Shown here in pieces: positions 25,121 to 33,830 of a stretch of 64,000 bases of DNA. Under the pieces are notes generated by a model. It saw only the letters and a program-made list of their open reading frames with translations. It was not told the origin of the DNA and made no database searches. The DNA is from Neobacillus piezotolerans (GTDB lineage Bacteria; Bacillota; Bacilli; Bacillales; Cytobacillaceae). The position numbers and the translations under genes are program-made. The stretch is taken from positions 369,380 to 433,379 of the forward strand of contig NZ_QNQT01000003.1 of the NCBI RefSeq assembly GCF_003362805.1. Direction: 5' to 3'. Numbering within the stretch: position 1 is the stretch's first letter; the number at the start of each line of letters is the position of its first letter.

Positions 25121-26641
25121 TTATTCTTTTATTAGGTTTTCTTTTTTCAGGAAGTTCCTTGCTACACTGCTAGGTTTCATCCCCTTTACAGCTACATCAT
25201 AATTCATTTTCCGCATTTCATCGTCGGTTATCTTTCCGGCAAGCTTATTTAGTGCTGTTACAATCTCAGGATATTGGTCTGCCGTTTCTTTTCGTAATAA
25301 AGGTGCTCCTTGATAGGGCGGGAAGAAATGTTTATCATCCTCAAGAACCCTGAGATTGTATTGTTCCAGCTCACTGTCAGTAGAATAGGCGTCTACAAGA
25401 TTGATTTGGCCGCTTTTGACGGCATTGTATCTCAACTTGGGCTCCATGGTAGTCAAAGAGTTGAATTTTACGTTGTATTTTTTCATTAGACCGGGATATC
25501 CGTCTTCTCTGTCCGTAAACTCGCGAGTGAATCCGGCTTTGATTTGCTCCTGGGCTTTAACCAGGTCAGAAATCTTTTGCAAATTATATTGCTCCGCAAA
25601 TTGTTCAGGAACTGCCAGTGCATAGGTATTATTATATTGAGTCGGCTCCAGCAACGACATATTCAGCTTTTTCGAAACCCCGTCTTTGGCTTGTTGGTAT
25701 ACTTCTTTACTATCCGTACTTACTGGCTGCTCTTTTAGAAACTCGGCGATGACTGTTCCGGAGAATTCAGGGTAGATATCAATACTTTTGGATTTTAATG
25801 CGTTAAATACAAAAGATGTACCGCCAAGTCCCGGCTTTAATTCAACATGCAAGTCTGTATCATTCTCGATGAGCAGCTTGTAAATATTGATTAATATTTC
25901 AGGTTCTGACCCTAATTTACCAGCAATGACGAGATCTTTTTGTTCTCCTCCTTTAAAGAATGTTGATGCTATGATAAGCAAGGCTACCAAAGCAAAAGTA
26001 CCGACCCCGGCCACTAATTTTTTAAAAGAAAGTCTTTCAAATTGACGAAGCAAGCCATCAAATAGGATAGCCAATAATGCAGAAGGGATTGCACCTAAAA
26101 CAATAAGTGAATAATCATTTCGGTCAATTCCAAGAAGGATAATATCGCCCAATCCACCCGCTCCAATTAAAGCGGCAATTGTTGCAGTACCTATGATTAA
26201 TACGGTCGCCGTGCGAATACCTGCCATGATGACCGGCATAGCCAATGGAATTTCGACTTTAAGAAGGCTTTTTCGTCTATTCATTCCCATTGCACGTGCT
26301 GCCTCGCGTATAGATGGATCTACCTCTTTAATTCCTGTATAAGTGTTTCGTAATAATGGTAGTAATGCGTAAGCGACTAATGCGAAAATGGCAGGTATTG
26401 TGCCGATTCCAAACACCGGAATGAGCAATCCCAAGAGGGCCAGGGAAGGGATCGTTTGTAAGACGCCGGTAAAACCGATAATATATTCGGCAATTTTTGG
26501 TTTTCGGGTTAGATAAATCCCTAATGGCAGAGCGATCAATATAGCGAAAAACAGGGCAATCAGCGATATTTCAATATGCTGAAGCAAAGCATGTAAAAGC
26601 TGCCCCTTCCGTTCGGTAAAAGCGTGCATTAAATTATTCAT
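25121..26641 (-). CDS. opuFB: OpuFB-like osmolyte transporter: permease fused to substrate-binding domain
   Basis: This 506-residue fusion has residues 1-210 as a ProW-type permease (G-A-G-G-L-G-D-I-I-L-L-G-I, with the E-A-A-R-A-M-G-M loop that meets the ATPase). A transmembrane helix (FALVALLIIASTFF) then joins it to an OpuCC/ProX-type binding domain from about residue 230 (K-L-G-S-E-P-E-I-L-I-N-I). Fused permease-binding proteins are the mark of OpuF-type importers for glycine betaine and related osmoprotectants. It overlaps the ATPase gene by 8 bp, so the two are translated together. Confidence 0.9.
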   Translation of the reverse strand: MNNLMHAFTERKGQLLHALLQHIEISLIALFFAILIALPLGIYLTRKPKIAEYIIGFTGVLQTIPSLALLGLLIPVFGIGTIPAIFALVAYALLPLLRNTYTGIKEVDPSIREAARAMGMNRRKSLLKVEIPLAMPVIMAGIRTATVLIIGTATIAALIGAGGLGDIILLGIDRNDYSLIVLGAIPSALLAILFDGLLRQFERLSFKKLVAGVGTFALVALLIIASTFFKGGEQKDLVIAGKLGSEPEILINIYKLLIENDTDLHVELKPGLGGTSFVFNALKSKSIDIYPEFSGTVIAEFLKEQPVSTDSKEVYQQAKDGVSKKLNMSLLEPTQYNNTYALAVPEQFAEQYNLQKISDLVKAQEQIKAGFTREFTDREDGYPGLMKKYNVKFNSLTTMEPKLRYNAVKSGQINLVDAYSTDSELEQYNLRVLEDDKHFFPPYQGAPLLRKETADQYPEIVTALNKLAGKITDDEMRKMNYDVAVKGMKPSSVARNFLKKENLIKE

Positions 26642-27593
26642 GTTCCCGCCCGCCTTTCCTCACATAATCCGCTAAATATTTCAGCACATGCTGTCTGTTT
26701 ACTATTCCAATTACTTCTCCATTGTGTTTTACTGGCAAAGAATCGGTATTCATCAATTCCTCCAGCACCTCATCTAAATCAGCGGAAATGGAAATCGCGT
26801 TCTCGTCAGATTGTGTTTCGGCCCATTGCGAAATAGGTATGATCAAATCTTCTAGCTTAATTGTCAAGTTACGTCCGCTTCCTACAAATTCTCTTACAAA
26901 ATCATTCACTGGGTTGGTTAAAAGTTCGTTTGGTGTGCTGATTTGGACAATTTCCCCCTCCTTCATCACACAAATGCGATCGCCCAATTTTAAAGCTTCT
27001 CGCATATCATGGGTAACGAAAACAATCGTTTTCTTAATTTTACGCTGTATGTTAAGCAGATCGTCCTGAAGTTTTTCCCTGCTAAAGGGGTCAAGGGCAC
27101 TGAACGGTTCATCCATTAAAAGAATCTCCGGGTCTCCCGCCAAGGCCCGTACTACTCCAATTCGTTGCTGCTGACCGCCTGATAGTTCACTCGGTTTTCG
27201 GTTTCGATAGGAGCCAGGGTCAAGCCCTACTAAAGTAAGCAACTCATCCACACGATTTGCGATTCTCTGTTTATCCCAATGCAATAGCTCTGGAACGACT
27301 GCGATATTTTCGGCAATTGACATGTGCGGGAACAGGCCAATCTCTTGAAGCACGTATCCAATATTCCAGCGGAGCTCATTAATATCATAATCACTGATTT
27401 TCTTGTCATGGATCCAAACCGTTCCTCTTGTCAGGCTAATGAGCCGATTAATCATCTTTAAGGTAGTGGTTTTCCCTGATCCGCTCGGGCCAATGAGAAC
27501 AAAAAATTCGCCTTTTCTTATCTCGAAATCCAAGGAATTCACTGCATACGTTCCATTGGTATATTCTTTTGAAACCTGTTCAAATCGAATCAT
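26634..27593 (-). CDS. opuFA: OpuFA-like ATPase of a glycine betaine-type ABC importer
   Basis: This 319-residue ATPase has Walker A G-P-S-G-S-G-K-T-T-T, signature L-S-G-G-Q-Q-Q-R, Walker B I-L-L-M-D-E-P-F and switch V-T-H-D. A C-terminal regulatory region of about 80 residues has one recognisable CBS-like strand pattern (L-P-V-K-H-N-G-E-V-I-G-I-V). OpuA-type ATPases use tandem CBS to sense ionic strength, but here only one half is clear. ATG 27593 follows AAGGAGAAATAAG. A long hairpin lies in the leader (27624-27682). Confidence 0.9.
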   Translation of the reverse strand: MIRFEQVSKEYTNGTYAVNSLDFEIRKGEFFVLIGPSGSGKTTTLKMINRLISLTRGTVWIHDKKISDYDINELRWNIGYVLQEIGLFPHMSIAENIAVVPELLHWDKQRIANRVDELLTLVGLDPGSYRNRKPSELSGGQQQRIGVVRALAGDPEILLMDEPFSALDPFSREKLQDDLLNIQRKIKKTIVFVTHDMREALKLGDRICVMKEGEIVQISTPNELLTNPVNDFVREFVGSGRNLTIKLEDLIIPISQWAETQSDENAISISADLDEVLEELMNTDSLPVKHNGEVIGIVNRQHVLKYLADYVRKGGREHE

Positions 27594-27623
27594 CTTATTT
27601 CTCCTTGTAGGTATGCCTTATGT

Positions 27624-27682
27624 AGCTGTCTTAGATCCTCAGGGTCTTCGATTCGCTGAATTGGGGATACAATAAGACAGCT
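27624..27682 (-). other. Long hairpin in the opuFA leader region
   Basis: AGCTGTCTTA (27624-27633) and TAAGACAGCT (27673-27682) form a perfect 10-bp inverted repeat about 30-90 bp ahead of the opuFA start. On the plus strand it is followed by a T-run, so it resembles a terminator pointing away from opuFA. Its role is unknown. Confidence 0.5.
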
Positions 27683-27788
27683 GTTTTTTCACTAATAGAT
27701 AGTTTCTCCCTAACTCCATTTCAATTTGGCATAAAGAGTGTTCTATTTTATGTAGTCCTACTTTCACAAACCTACCACTTCTTCAAAA

Positions 27789-27835
27789 AGAAGTTCAACA
27801 AAAAAGGACCGTAATTTTTCTAAAACTACGCTCCC
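27789..27835 (-). repeat. Dispersed hairpin element, copy 6
   Basis: AAGAAGTTCAACAAAAAAGG flank with a diverged core (TAATTTTTCTAAAACTA). The GACCGT/ACGCTC stem is mostly lost. Confidence 0.5.
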
Positions 27836-27844
27836 GTTTGTAAT

Positions 27845-27878
27845 TAAAAAATAAGCATTAATCCTTCTGGAAGCTGCC
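27845..27878 (-). repeat. Dispersed hairpin element, copy 7 (partial)
   Basis: AAGCATTAATCCTTCTGGAAGC, 10 bp after copy 6 and preceded by an A-run. It lies about 65 bp past the stop of the DinB gene at 27944. Confidence 0.45.
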
Positions 27879-27943
27879 GAAATGACAGCTTGATCTTCAA
27901 CTTTAGCATTTATTTTGAACAAAAGGAAGCTACTTACCTTTAC

Positions 27944-28420
27944 TCAAAATGCTTCAATAAGATCCGTATCCGGCGGTATATACCCCAGTTGTCGGCCTAT
28001 TTTTACAATTTGTCCTTTATGATGAAACTCGTGTGTGATCGTGTGCGTAAAAAGCCATAATGCGGTTATCTCAGCGCTGTCACCACTGTGAAAGGATACA
28101 GGAATAGTTTGATCCCATTTACCTTTAAATTCATTAAGGTATTCCCCAACCAGGATATCAATTTTCCTAAAAACCTCGCGCATTTCCAGTACGTTGTTAA
28201 TAGATTCTGGTTTAATTTTTTGATGTGATTTACCAAGAGCACGGCTCCCCAACCATACCCGATAACAATCGGCTACATGAGAATGTAGATTTCGAATAGA
28301 ATCTCCCCCAAAGTTATCGAGCTCTTTAACATAATCTGATGGCGGTAAGGTTTCACAATAACGAAATAATGATTCCCTTGTCCTTTTGATCCAGTCATAC
28401 TGAGTTAAGAATACATCCAC
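27944..28420 (-). CDS. DinB-family protein
   Basis: This 158-residue protein has the helix pattern N-L-H-S-H-V-A-D-C-Y-R-V-W-L and, late, T-H-T-I-T-H-E-F-H-H-K-G-Q-I-V-K-I-G-R. The three-His metal set (H-V-A, H-E-F-H) is kept. GTG 28420 with AAAGGAG upstream is the likely start. It is the second DinB gene of the window, distinct in sequence from those at 9999 and 43611. Confidence 0.85.
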   Translation of the reverse strand: MDVFLTQYDWIKRTRESLFRYCETLPPSDYVKELDNFGGDSIRNLHSHVADCYRVWLGSRALGKSHQKIKPESINNVLEMREVFRKIDILVGEYLNEFKGKWDQTIPVSFHSGDSAEITALWLFTHTITHEFHHKGQIVKIGRQLGYIPPDTDLIEAF

Positions 28421-28454
28421 TTTTTTACACTCCTTTCACACCAAATTATGCAAT

Positions 28455-28883
28455 CTAGAGTAAAGGCAATAATCCCTCTGGAACCAGCCTTAATTTATGT
28501 TTTGTAAAATCGCTTATTGGCTTCCAATACAATGAGAAGGCTGCCCCATTATCCTCGTAGCCTACAAAAGAAGATTTCTCATAAAAGGACTTTTCAACAA
28601 ATTCGGAATTATATACAAAGACTATTTCGTGTCCAAGGTCACCGTTAAACGTAAATATATTTTCCACTGTCCCGAGGAAGTTGATGTTTGTAATGCTTGC
28701 CCCAATCTCTTCAAGCACTTCTCTCTTCAATGCATTAGAACTTGTTTCGCCGTACTCGATGCCTCCTCCAATTGGTCGATAATAATATTCTTTTTTTACC
28801 TCATCGAAGCCCTCACAAACCAGTATTGAATCCTCTTTTCTGAACACACAAATAGCAATTGGACGAATCTGTCCTTTCTTCAT
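28455..28883 (-). CDS. Nudix hydrolase
   Basis: This 142-residue protein has a complete Nudix box: G-G-G-I-E-Y-G-E, then R-E-V-L-E-E-I-G-A. It hydrolyses a nucleoside-diphosphate-linked compound; the exact substrate is open. ATG 28883 follows AGGTGGAGG. The DinB gene starts 34 bp downstream, so the two could be co-transcribed. Confidence 0.9.
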   Translation of the reverse strand: MKKGQIRPIAICVFRKEDSILVCEGFDEVKKEYYYRPIGGGIEYGETSSNALKREVLEEIGASITNINFLGTVENIFTFNGDLGHEIVFVYNSEFVEKSFYEKSSFVGYEDNGAAFSLYWKPISDFTKHKLRLVPEGLLPLL

Positions 28884-28924
28884 TCAATACCTCCACCTTT
28901 TAAAAGCAAATTTGAGCTTTTAAA

Positions 28925-28968
28925 GAAATTCAACAAAAAGGTTCTTTATCCTTCCTGGACTAAAGCAC
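28925..28968 (-). repeat. Dispersed hairpin element, copy 8
   Basis: GAAATTCAACAAAAAGG, TTTATCC-TTCCT-GGACTAAA. It lies 40 bp past the CPCC-gene stop at 29008. Confidence 0.6.
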
Positions 28969-29007
28969 AGAGAGTTTACAGGAAAATATCACAATCTTAT
29001 CCTAAGC

Positions 29008-29289
29008 TTAATAAAAAGTACGATAAATTAATGGTTTCCAATTGGAGTCTCTTACATCTTTCTTGGTCGGCTTTCTAACAAATTGAATACAGTCTTCTTG
29101 GCACGCCCCGAATTTAGTGTAATTTTGTTGTGCCTGTCTTAATGAAACATCATTTGCTCCTCCCTCATAATCCGGGTCATTGAACTGAACGCCATCATCT
29201 TCCCAAAAACAAATGCCGCAAATGTCATATGTTCCAGGCGGCTCTTCGTCTAATGTTTTATATCCGCAGCAAGGACAAGTATATTTCAT
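29008..29289 (-). CDS. CPCC-family cysteine-rich protein
   Basis: This 93-residue protein opens Y-T-C-P-C-C-G-Y-K-T-L-D-E, with C-G-I-C-F-W-E-D-D-G and A-R/S-L-R-Q-A-Q-Q-N-Y. The C-P-C-C plus C-x-x-C set suits one zinc site. This is the CPCC cysteine-rich family, which has no known activity. ATG 29289 follows GGGAGTGCGG. Confidence 0.85.
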   Translation of the reverse strand: MKYTCPCCGYKTLDEEPPGTYDICGICFWEDDGVQFNDPDYEGGANDVSLRQAQQNYTKFGACQEDCIQFVRKPTKKDVRDSNWKPLIYRTFY

Positions 29290-29337
29290 ACCGCACTCCC
29301 TTTTGAATTATTCTTCTAAAGCTTAAGTACTCACAAA

Positions 29338-29823
29338 TTACTTCCAAATCTCATCTAATTTATCTAAATAGAAATCAAGTGCTCTTTTATATTTTGTGAT
29401 TTCTTCATCGTTTGTTGTTTCAATGAGGCATTTCAGCAACAGCTCCATTGCTTTGCTGTGTTCATTTAAATTGTATAAGGTCATCGAATAGAATACCTGA
29501 ATGGCCCTGTTTTCTGGGAATGCTTCAATTCCCTTTAGAAATATACTATTTGACTTTTCATATTCGCCTAATGTCCGATATGTACTCCCTAACCCTAATA
29601 ACGCTCCTTCCAATTCCTTTGAAGGCAGCCCTGATTGGATCGCTTTTTCATAAAAGGGTACGGCCTTCGCTTCTTCTCCCAATAAATCAAAACTCCATGC
29701 GCATTGATAGTTAATTGTTGCATCATTAGGGAACTCCTGCACCAATTTCACAAGTAATTCATTGGATTCTTTATGATGTCCACTATTCCGTAAAGCAACA
29801 GCCTTTTCTAATTCCATTTCCAT
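29338..29823 (-). CDS. Tetratricopeptide-repeat protein
   Basis: This 161-residue protein has about four TPR-like helix pairs (A-V-A-L-R-N-S-G-H-H-K-E-S-N-E-L, then Y-Q-C-A-W-S-F-D-L-L-G-E-E-A-K-A and L-G-S-T-Y-R-T-L-G-E-Y-E-K-S). TPR domains hold protein partners. The partner is unknown. It is in line with the CPCC gene 48 bp downstream. Confidence 0.8.
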   Translation of the reverse strand: MEMELEKAVALRNSGHHKESNELLVKLVQEFPNDATINYQCAWSFDLLGEEAKAVPFYEKAIQSGLPSKELEGALLGLGSTYRTLGEYEKSNSIFLKGIEAFPENRAIQVFYSMTLYNLNEHSKAMELLLKCLIETTNDEEITKYKRALDFYLDKLDEIWK

Positions 29824-29889
29824 TCATTCTTCTCTCCAATGCTTTTTGTCTGTTTGGTCTTCTAAACTCACACGTTAATAAGATTGCAG

Positions 29890-30354
29890 CTATTTTATAT
29901 ATTCAACGTCTAAGCTGCTTGGTGATTTATTCGTATATGCGATCCAATAACTAATTTCTTTGGAGTACTTTATTTGTTTTGTATATTCCCCAAAAACTTT
30001 TACATGATTAATGCCAGTTTCTTTTGGGATAATAACACTCACTACGATTGGGTCTGAGATATGAATATCACCACCTGTTAATTTTGGACCGCTCATACCT
30101 ATCTCCCAATCGAAGTTACCGTTGTTCATCTTGATAAATCCGATATTTAATTGTTCATGGCCTTTACTCTTATAGACTACAACAATAAAATCCCCTTTGA
30201 TGTCATAATCGATAACTCTTTCATAATCCCTATTATCACTTTCCTTAAGAATTTTCACGATTTTATCCTCAAGGGAACTATCGTTGGAACAACCAAACAA
30301 TAAAAAGATTACTAGTAATGGATAAACAATAGATGTTCTTTTAGTAATACTCAA
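29890..30354 (-). CDS. Predicted lipoprotein, unknown
   Basis: The TTG at 30354 with GAGGTG upstream gives a 154-residue lipoprotein with signal V-Y-P-L-L-V-I-F-L-L-F-G-C (lipobox L-F-G-C). The longer frame from 30444 has no ribosome site. The mature part is a small beta-rich domain with no recognised motif (Y-D-I-K-G-D-F-I-V-V-V-Y-K-S-K-G). The function is unknown. Confidence 0.7.
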   Translation of the reverse strand: MSITKRTSIVYPLLVIFLLFGCSNDSSLEDKIVKILKESDNRDYERVIDYDIKGDFIVVVYKSKGHEQLNIGFIKMNNGNFDWEIGMSGPKLTGGDIHISDPIVVSVIIPKETGINHVKVFGEYTKQIKYSKEISYWIAYTNKSPSSLDVEYIK

Positions 30355-30522
30355 ATTTTCACCTCTTCGCCAAATAACCATATACGTTTTCTTCTCCAAT
30401 CTATTATTAAAGTCCTTCTTCAGCAAAATCGGTTTATTTAACAAGGAAAAAAAGACCGCGCAATGATTACAATCTTGGAAAGAATCGACCTTACTGGAGT
30501 TAATTACTATAAGTATAGAATG

Positions 30523-30555
30523 AAAAAAGCATCCAAACGGTTCATTTGGATGCTT
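30523..30555 (-). terminator. Terminator of the pirin gene cluster
   Basis: AAGCATCCAAA pairs with TTTGGATGCTT (30545-30555), followed on the minus strand by six T. Confidence 0.9.
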
Positions 30556-30596
30556 ACTCTATAAACGTAGTGGTAGGGAATCAATTATTTAATTGG

Positions 30597-31610
30597 TTAC
30601 CTTTTTTCAACTCTTCCATCGGCATGGCGTGCGAATCTTCCTGAGTCACGCCTATTCACTGGATCCGGACGGCCCCACGGCCAGCCTCCAAATTGTGTTT
30701 TTTGATACTCGTTGAATGCGTCGCGGATTTCCTGCTCGGTATTCATTACAAACGGTCCATAAGAAACGACAGGTTCCTGTATCGGCTCACCCTCTAGGAG
30801 CAGCATATAGCTCTCGGATGATCCATTTGTAATCGTGATTTCCTGGTCACCCGCAAGTTTTACACGATGGTATGTTTCAACAGTTGTATCGTCTATATGA
30901 AGTTTATCTCCCTTATAATAGTATAGATTTCTGGTCATTGTCGCTGAAACGGACGGCAGGGTGAAGTCTGCCTCCGGCTCCATACGAATAACATAAATCC
31001 CCACATGGTTATTTTTATCGTTTGCCCAGGAAGCAGAATTTGGTTCTAAACTGGACTTGCCCATCATTTTTCCGGCAATTACTCTAACAGTCGTTTTCTG
31101 TCCATTGGCAGAAGCCGATTGTACTTCGGGTATATCCTCAGCCCATAACATTTTATATTCAGGTTCGGCGAATTTATTTTTTGAGGGCAGATTCAGCCAA
31201 ATCTGAAAGAATTCAAGTGGATTGCCTTTGTCCTGATTGACGAGAGGAAACATTTCAGTATGCTGGCAGCCCTTTCCGGCTGTCATCCATTGAACATCGC
31301 CGTTCCCGAATCGTCCTGTGGACCCATACGAATCAAAATGATCAATTAAACCTTCAAAAGTGACAGTTACGGTTTCAAAACCTCTATGGGGATGCGCAGG
31401 GAATCCCGGAACGGTTGTGCCATGGTACATTCTAAAACCATCTTGCAACGTAAAGTCCTGGCCAAGATTTCTGCCTTCCAATGAAACGTTAGGGCCCTGC
31501 TCTTCATTTCCTGGAGGATATGCATCTTTATGATGGACTGTCATAAGGAACGGATCTTCTGTTTCCCACGGAAATCCTAATTTTTGTATTTTCATGATTT
31601 TGCTAGTCAC
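30597..31610 (-). CDS. Pirin-family cupin protein
   Basis: This 337-residue bicupin has the pirin N-terminal domain with F-P-A-H-P-H-R-G-F-E-T-V-T and M-T-A-G-K-G-C-Q-H-T-E-M-F (metal-binding His and Glu set), and a second cupin at about 190-300. Some pirins are quercetin 2,3-dioxygenases, others are regulators. GTG 31610 follows AAAGGGAGTG. It is last in the cluster MarR, dioxygenase, pirin, so a role in phenol or quinone handling is likely. The C-terminal R-F-A-R-H-A-D-G-R tail is basic. Confidence 0.88.
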   Translation of the reverse strand: MTSKIMKIQKLGFPWETEDPFLMTVHHKDAYPPGNEEQGPNVSLEGRNLGQDFTLQDGFRMYHGTTVPGFPAHPHRGFETVTVTFEGLIDHFDSYGSTGRFGNGDVQWMTAGKGCQHTEMFPLVNQDKGNPLEFFQIWLNLPSKNKFAEPEYKMLWAEDIPEVQSASANGQKTTVRVIAGKMMGKSSLEPNSASWANDKNNHVGIYVIRMEPEADFTLPSVSATMTRNLYYYKGDKLHIDDTTVETYHRVKLAGDQEITITNGSSESYMLLLEGEPIQEPVVSYGPFVMNTEQEIRDAFNEYQKTQFGGWPWGRPDPVNRRDSGRFARHADGRVEKR

Positions 31611-31634
31611 TTTTATTTCACTCCCTTTAAAAAG

Positions 31635-32576
31635 TTAATCTTCAATGGGTTGTAGACTTTCTTCAATTTCAGCTCTACGCTCTTCTAAAAATGGCGGTAA
31701 ATCCAATTTTTCACCCAGTGTTTCGATGTCTCCATCAATTGTGAAGCCTGGTCCATCGGTTGCGATTTCAAATAGAATTCCATTTGATTCACGGAAATAG
31801 AGGCTCTTAAAGTAGTAGCGATCCACGATGCCGGATGAATGGAATCCGCGCGCCCGTACTTGGTCTGCCCAAAATTCGAGCTCCCCATCATTTTTTACAC
31901 GAATCGCCAAATGATGAATACTGCCTCGGCCTGGCCGTTCAGAAGGGCCATCCAAATACTTCACGACGATTTCTCCGAAAATCTCTCCTTTGACTGATTG
32001 AAAAATCGCTTCGTCATCGGTGCGGCTAATTTCGGTATAGCCAAACATGTCAGTAAGTGTGCTTGCCAATTTTTCAAGTCTTCGTACCGTTATTTCCACT
32101 GAACCCATTCCCTGGATTTGATGCTCGGCAGGGACATCGGATTTCTCCCATGTTTCCCAGTGCTCAACCTTTGCACCGTTTGAAACAAGAAGGACCATAC
32201 GTAAACCTTCAGGATCCTCAAAGTGTAAAGCTCGATGATTGGCATACGTTGTAACCTCACCATGGTACACACCATGTTCCTCAAAACGTGCTTTCCAATA
32301 GGATAAACTAGCTTCCGATGGTACAAGTAAACCGATTTTAGTAATGGCATTTGTTCCCCGGTGTGTACGGCCAGCTGGCGGGATTTCAAAGAATGATAGT
32401 TCAGTACCCGGGCTGCCTGTTTTATCTCCGTAAAATAAGTGATACATCGATGGCTCATCTTGGTTCACTGTTAGTTTTACACGACGCATGCCAAGCACAT
32501 GCCGGTAAAAATGATTATTTTTACTTGCGTTCTTTGTAATCATTGAAATGTGATGGTGTCCTGGGATTTTATACAA
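31635..32576 (-). CDS. Ring-cleaving dioxygenase (MhqO/LinE-like, two VOC units)
   Basis: This 313-residue protein has two tandem chelate folds, starting G-H-H-H-I-S-M-I-T-K-N-A and H-H-L-A-I-R-V. The His pair in each half and the late E-I-A-T-D-G-P-G-F are those of extradiol, MhqO-type dioxygenases that cleave hydroquinones. TTG 32576 follows AAAGGAGG. In B. subtilis mhq genes answer to quinones through MhqR, and here a MarR gene lies directly upstream. Confidence 0.88.
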   Translation of the reverse strand: MYKIPGHHHISMITKNASKNNHFYRHVLGMRRVKLTVNQDEPSMYHLFYGDKTGSPGTELSFFEIPPAGRTHRGTNAITKIGLLVPSEASLSYWKARFEEHGVYHGEVTTYANHRALHFEDPEGLRMVLLVSNGAKVEHWETWEKSDVPAEHQIQGMGSVEITVRRLEKLASTLTDMFGYTEISRTDDEAIFQSVKGEIFGEIVVKYLDGPSERPGRGSIHHLAIRVKNDGELEFWADQVRARGFHSSGIVDRYYFKSLYFRESNGILFEIATDGPGFTIDGDIETLGEKLDLPPFLEERRAEIEESLQPIED

Positions 32577-32631
32577 AGCTATTCCTCCTTTTTTTCTGTT
32601 TACTAATCAAGCGATAGACTAAAAAAATTTC

Positions 32632-33069
32632 CTAATTTCCTATTTTATTTTCGGTATGTTTTTGTAATTTTGTCATCAGCATATAGAGTGTTTTCTGCTC
32701 TTCCTCTGTCAAGCATTCATTGACAATCGAAGTTTGGAAGGCAAGCTGATGTTCAAATACTTCATGCATTTTCGCTTCCCCTTTTGAAGAAAGGGTAATC
32801 CATTTGGTTTTCCAGTCCTGCTTACGCTGTATATACCCCTCTTGCTCAAGGCGGGTGAGCATCCGTGAAATTCCACCCTCCGATACAGTCGATTTTACAG
32901 CCAGCTGACTTTGGGTGATCGGCTGATAAGTCGAAATCTGGTTTAATACATCGAACTGTGCAGCCGTTATCCCGAACTGTTTTAAGAAATCATTTGATAG
33001 TAAATTACTTTGATGGGTAAAACGGGCAATCCGCAACCAAATGAGTGAACCAAGGGTACTTTTTCTCAA
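32632..33069 (-). CDS. MarR-family regulator, probably of quinone response
   Basis: This 145-residue winged-helix protein has [20 protein letters not shown], then [12 protein letters not shown] (recognition helix), and wing [12 protein letters not shown] 33069 with GAGGAAGTGAG upstream. The dioxygenase and pirin genes downstream make an MhqR-like role likely, but the N-terminal sensing Cys of MhqR is not seen, so sensing must differ or this regulator is of another type. Confidence 0.85.
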   Translation of the reverse strand: MRKSTLGSLIWLRIARFTHQSNLLSNDFLKQFGITAAQFDVLNQISTYQPITQSQLAVKSTVSEGGISRMLTRLEQEGYIQRKQDWKTKWITLSSKGEAKMHEVFEHQLAFQTSIVNECLTEEEQKTLYMLMTKLQKHTENKIGN

Positions 33070-33196
33070 TATGACTCACTTCCTCTCGTCTCCATCAGTT
33101 TACACATCAAGTGATAAAAACACAAGAAAAATATCCTGAATTCGAGACATTGTTGAAATCGCAGGATTTCCTGATGAAGACCTTCTTTTAATAACA

Positions 33197-33230
33197 GAAA
33201 AGAGAACCAGTTTGTTAACCGATTCTCTTT
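33197..33230 (-). terminator. Terminator of the ferredoxin gene
   Basis: AAAGAGAA pairs with TTCTCTTT with a short inner extension, followed on the minus strand by TTTTCTGTTATT. Confidence 0.6.
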
Positions 33231-33270
33231 CCAAACTCTTAATGGCTGCATATAACTAGAGTTCCTGGAT

Positions 33271-33609
33271 TCAGTCATTCGGTCTCGGACCTGCGTCAAG
33301 TCCGGAATTGTCAACTGTCATGATGGGGCGAACCGTAATATCGCTTATCACACGGATTTGACACGATAACCGTAAACAATCATCTATCAATTGATAGTCA
33401 ATATCTTTTTTGGCAAAGGCTTCTTTTTCAATTTCGGTTACTTCCAAATATTCACCTGATGAAATTTCTACTCTGCAAGTTGTACATTTTGCTTTTCCTC
33501 CACAGCGGTGAAGTATATGTATACCATTTTCCTCCAGAGCCAAAACTAACTTTTTTCCCGTCTCGACTTCAAACTTCCCTTTACCTAATACCGTTACATA
33601 GGGCATCAT
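33271..33609 (-). CDS. 2Fe-2S ferredoxin
   Basis: This 112-residue plant-type ferredoxin domain has L-H-R-C-G-G-K-A-K-C-T-T-C for three Fe-S ligands and a fourth Cys in L-R-L-S-C-Q-I. The acidic tail (L-D-A-G-P-R-P-N-D) follows. The start is ATG 33609 or the ATG three bases later, both behind GGAGG. It carries electrons to an unknown partner. No reductase gene is adjacent. Confidence 0.9.
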   Translation of the reverse strand: MMPYVTVLGKGKFEVETGKKLVLALEENGIHILHRCGGKAKCTTCRVEISSGEYLEVTEIEKEAFAKKDIDYQLIDDCLRLSCQIRVISDITVRPIMTVDNSGLDAGPRPND

Positions 33610-33830
33610 ATACCTCCATATTTAATATGGTAAATTAATGCTTATTAATATGCCCCCTAAAAAGGGGTCTTATAAATAAATCTTTCATTAAAAAAGACCA
33701 CCCGAACGGGCAACCTAATTTATATCAATATCCTATCCGTTTTCCAAGTTACCAACCATACCAATAATATTATTGGGCTCCTCGATTCTTCCGGGATCAA
33801 AGCAGCCGTTAACCTTTGCCTCACTTTTGG

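Noticed and set aside
27600..27690. Possible small tRNA-like structure ahead of opuFA
   Set aside because: No cloverleaf can be drawn; it is a single long stem.
33066..33314. 82-codon frame overlapping the ferredoxin gene end
   Set aside because: It begins within the ferredoxin gene in another frame and covers its terminator.
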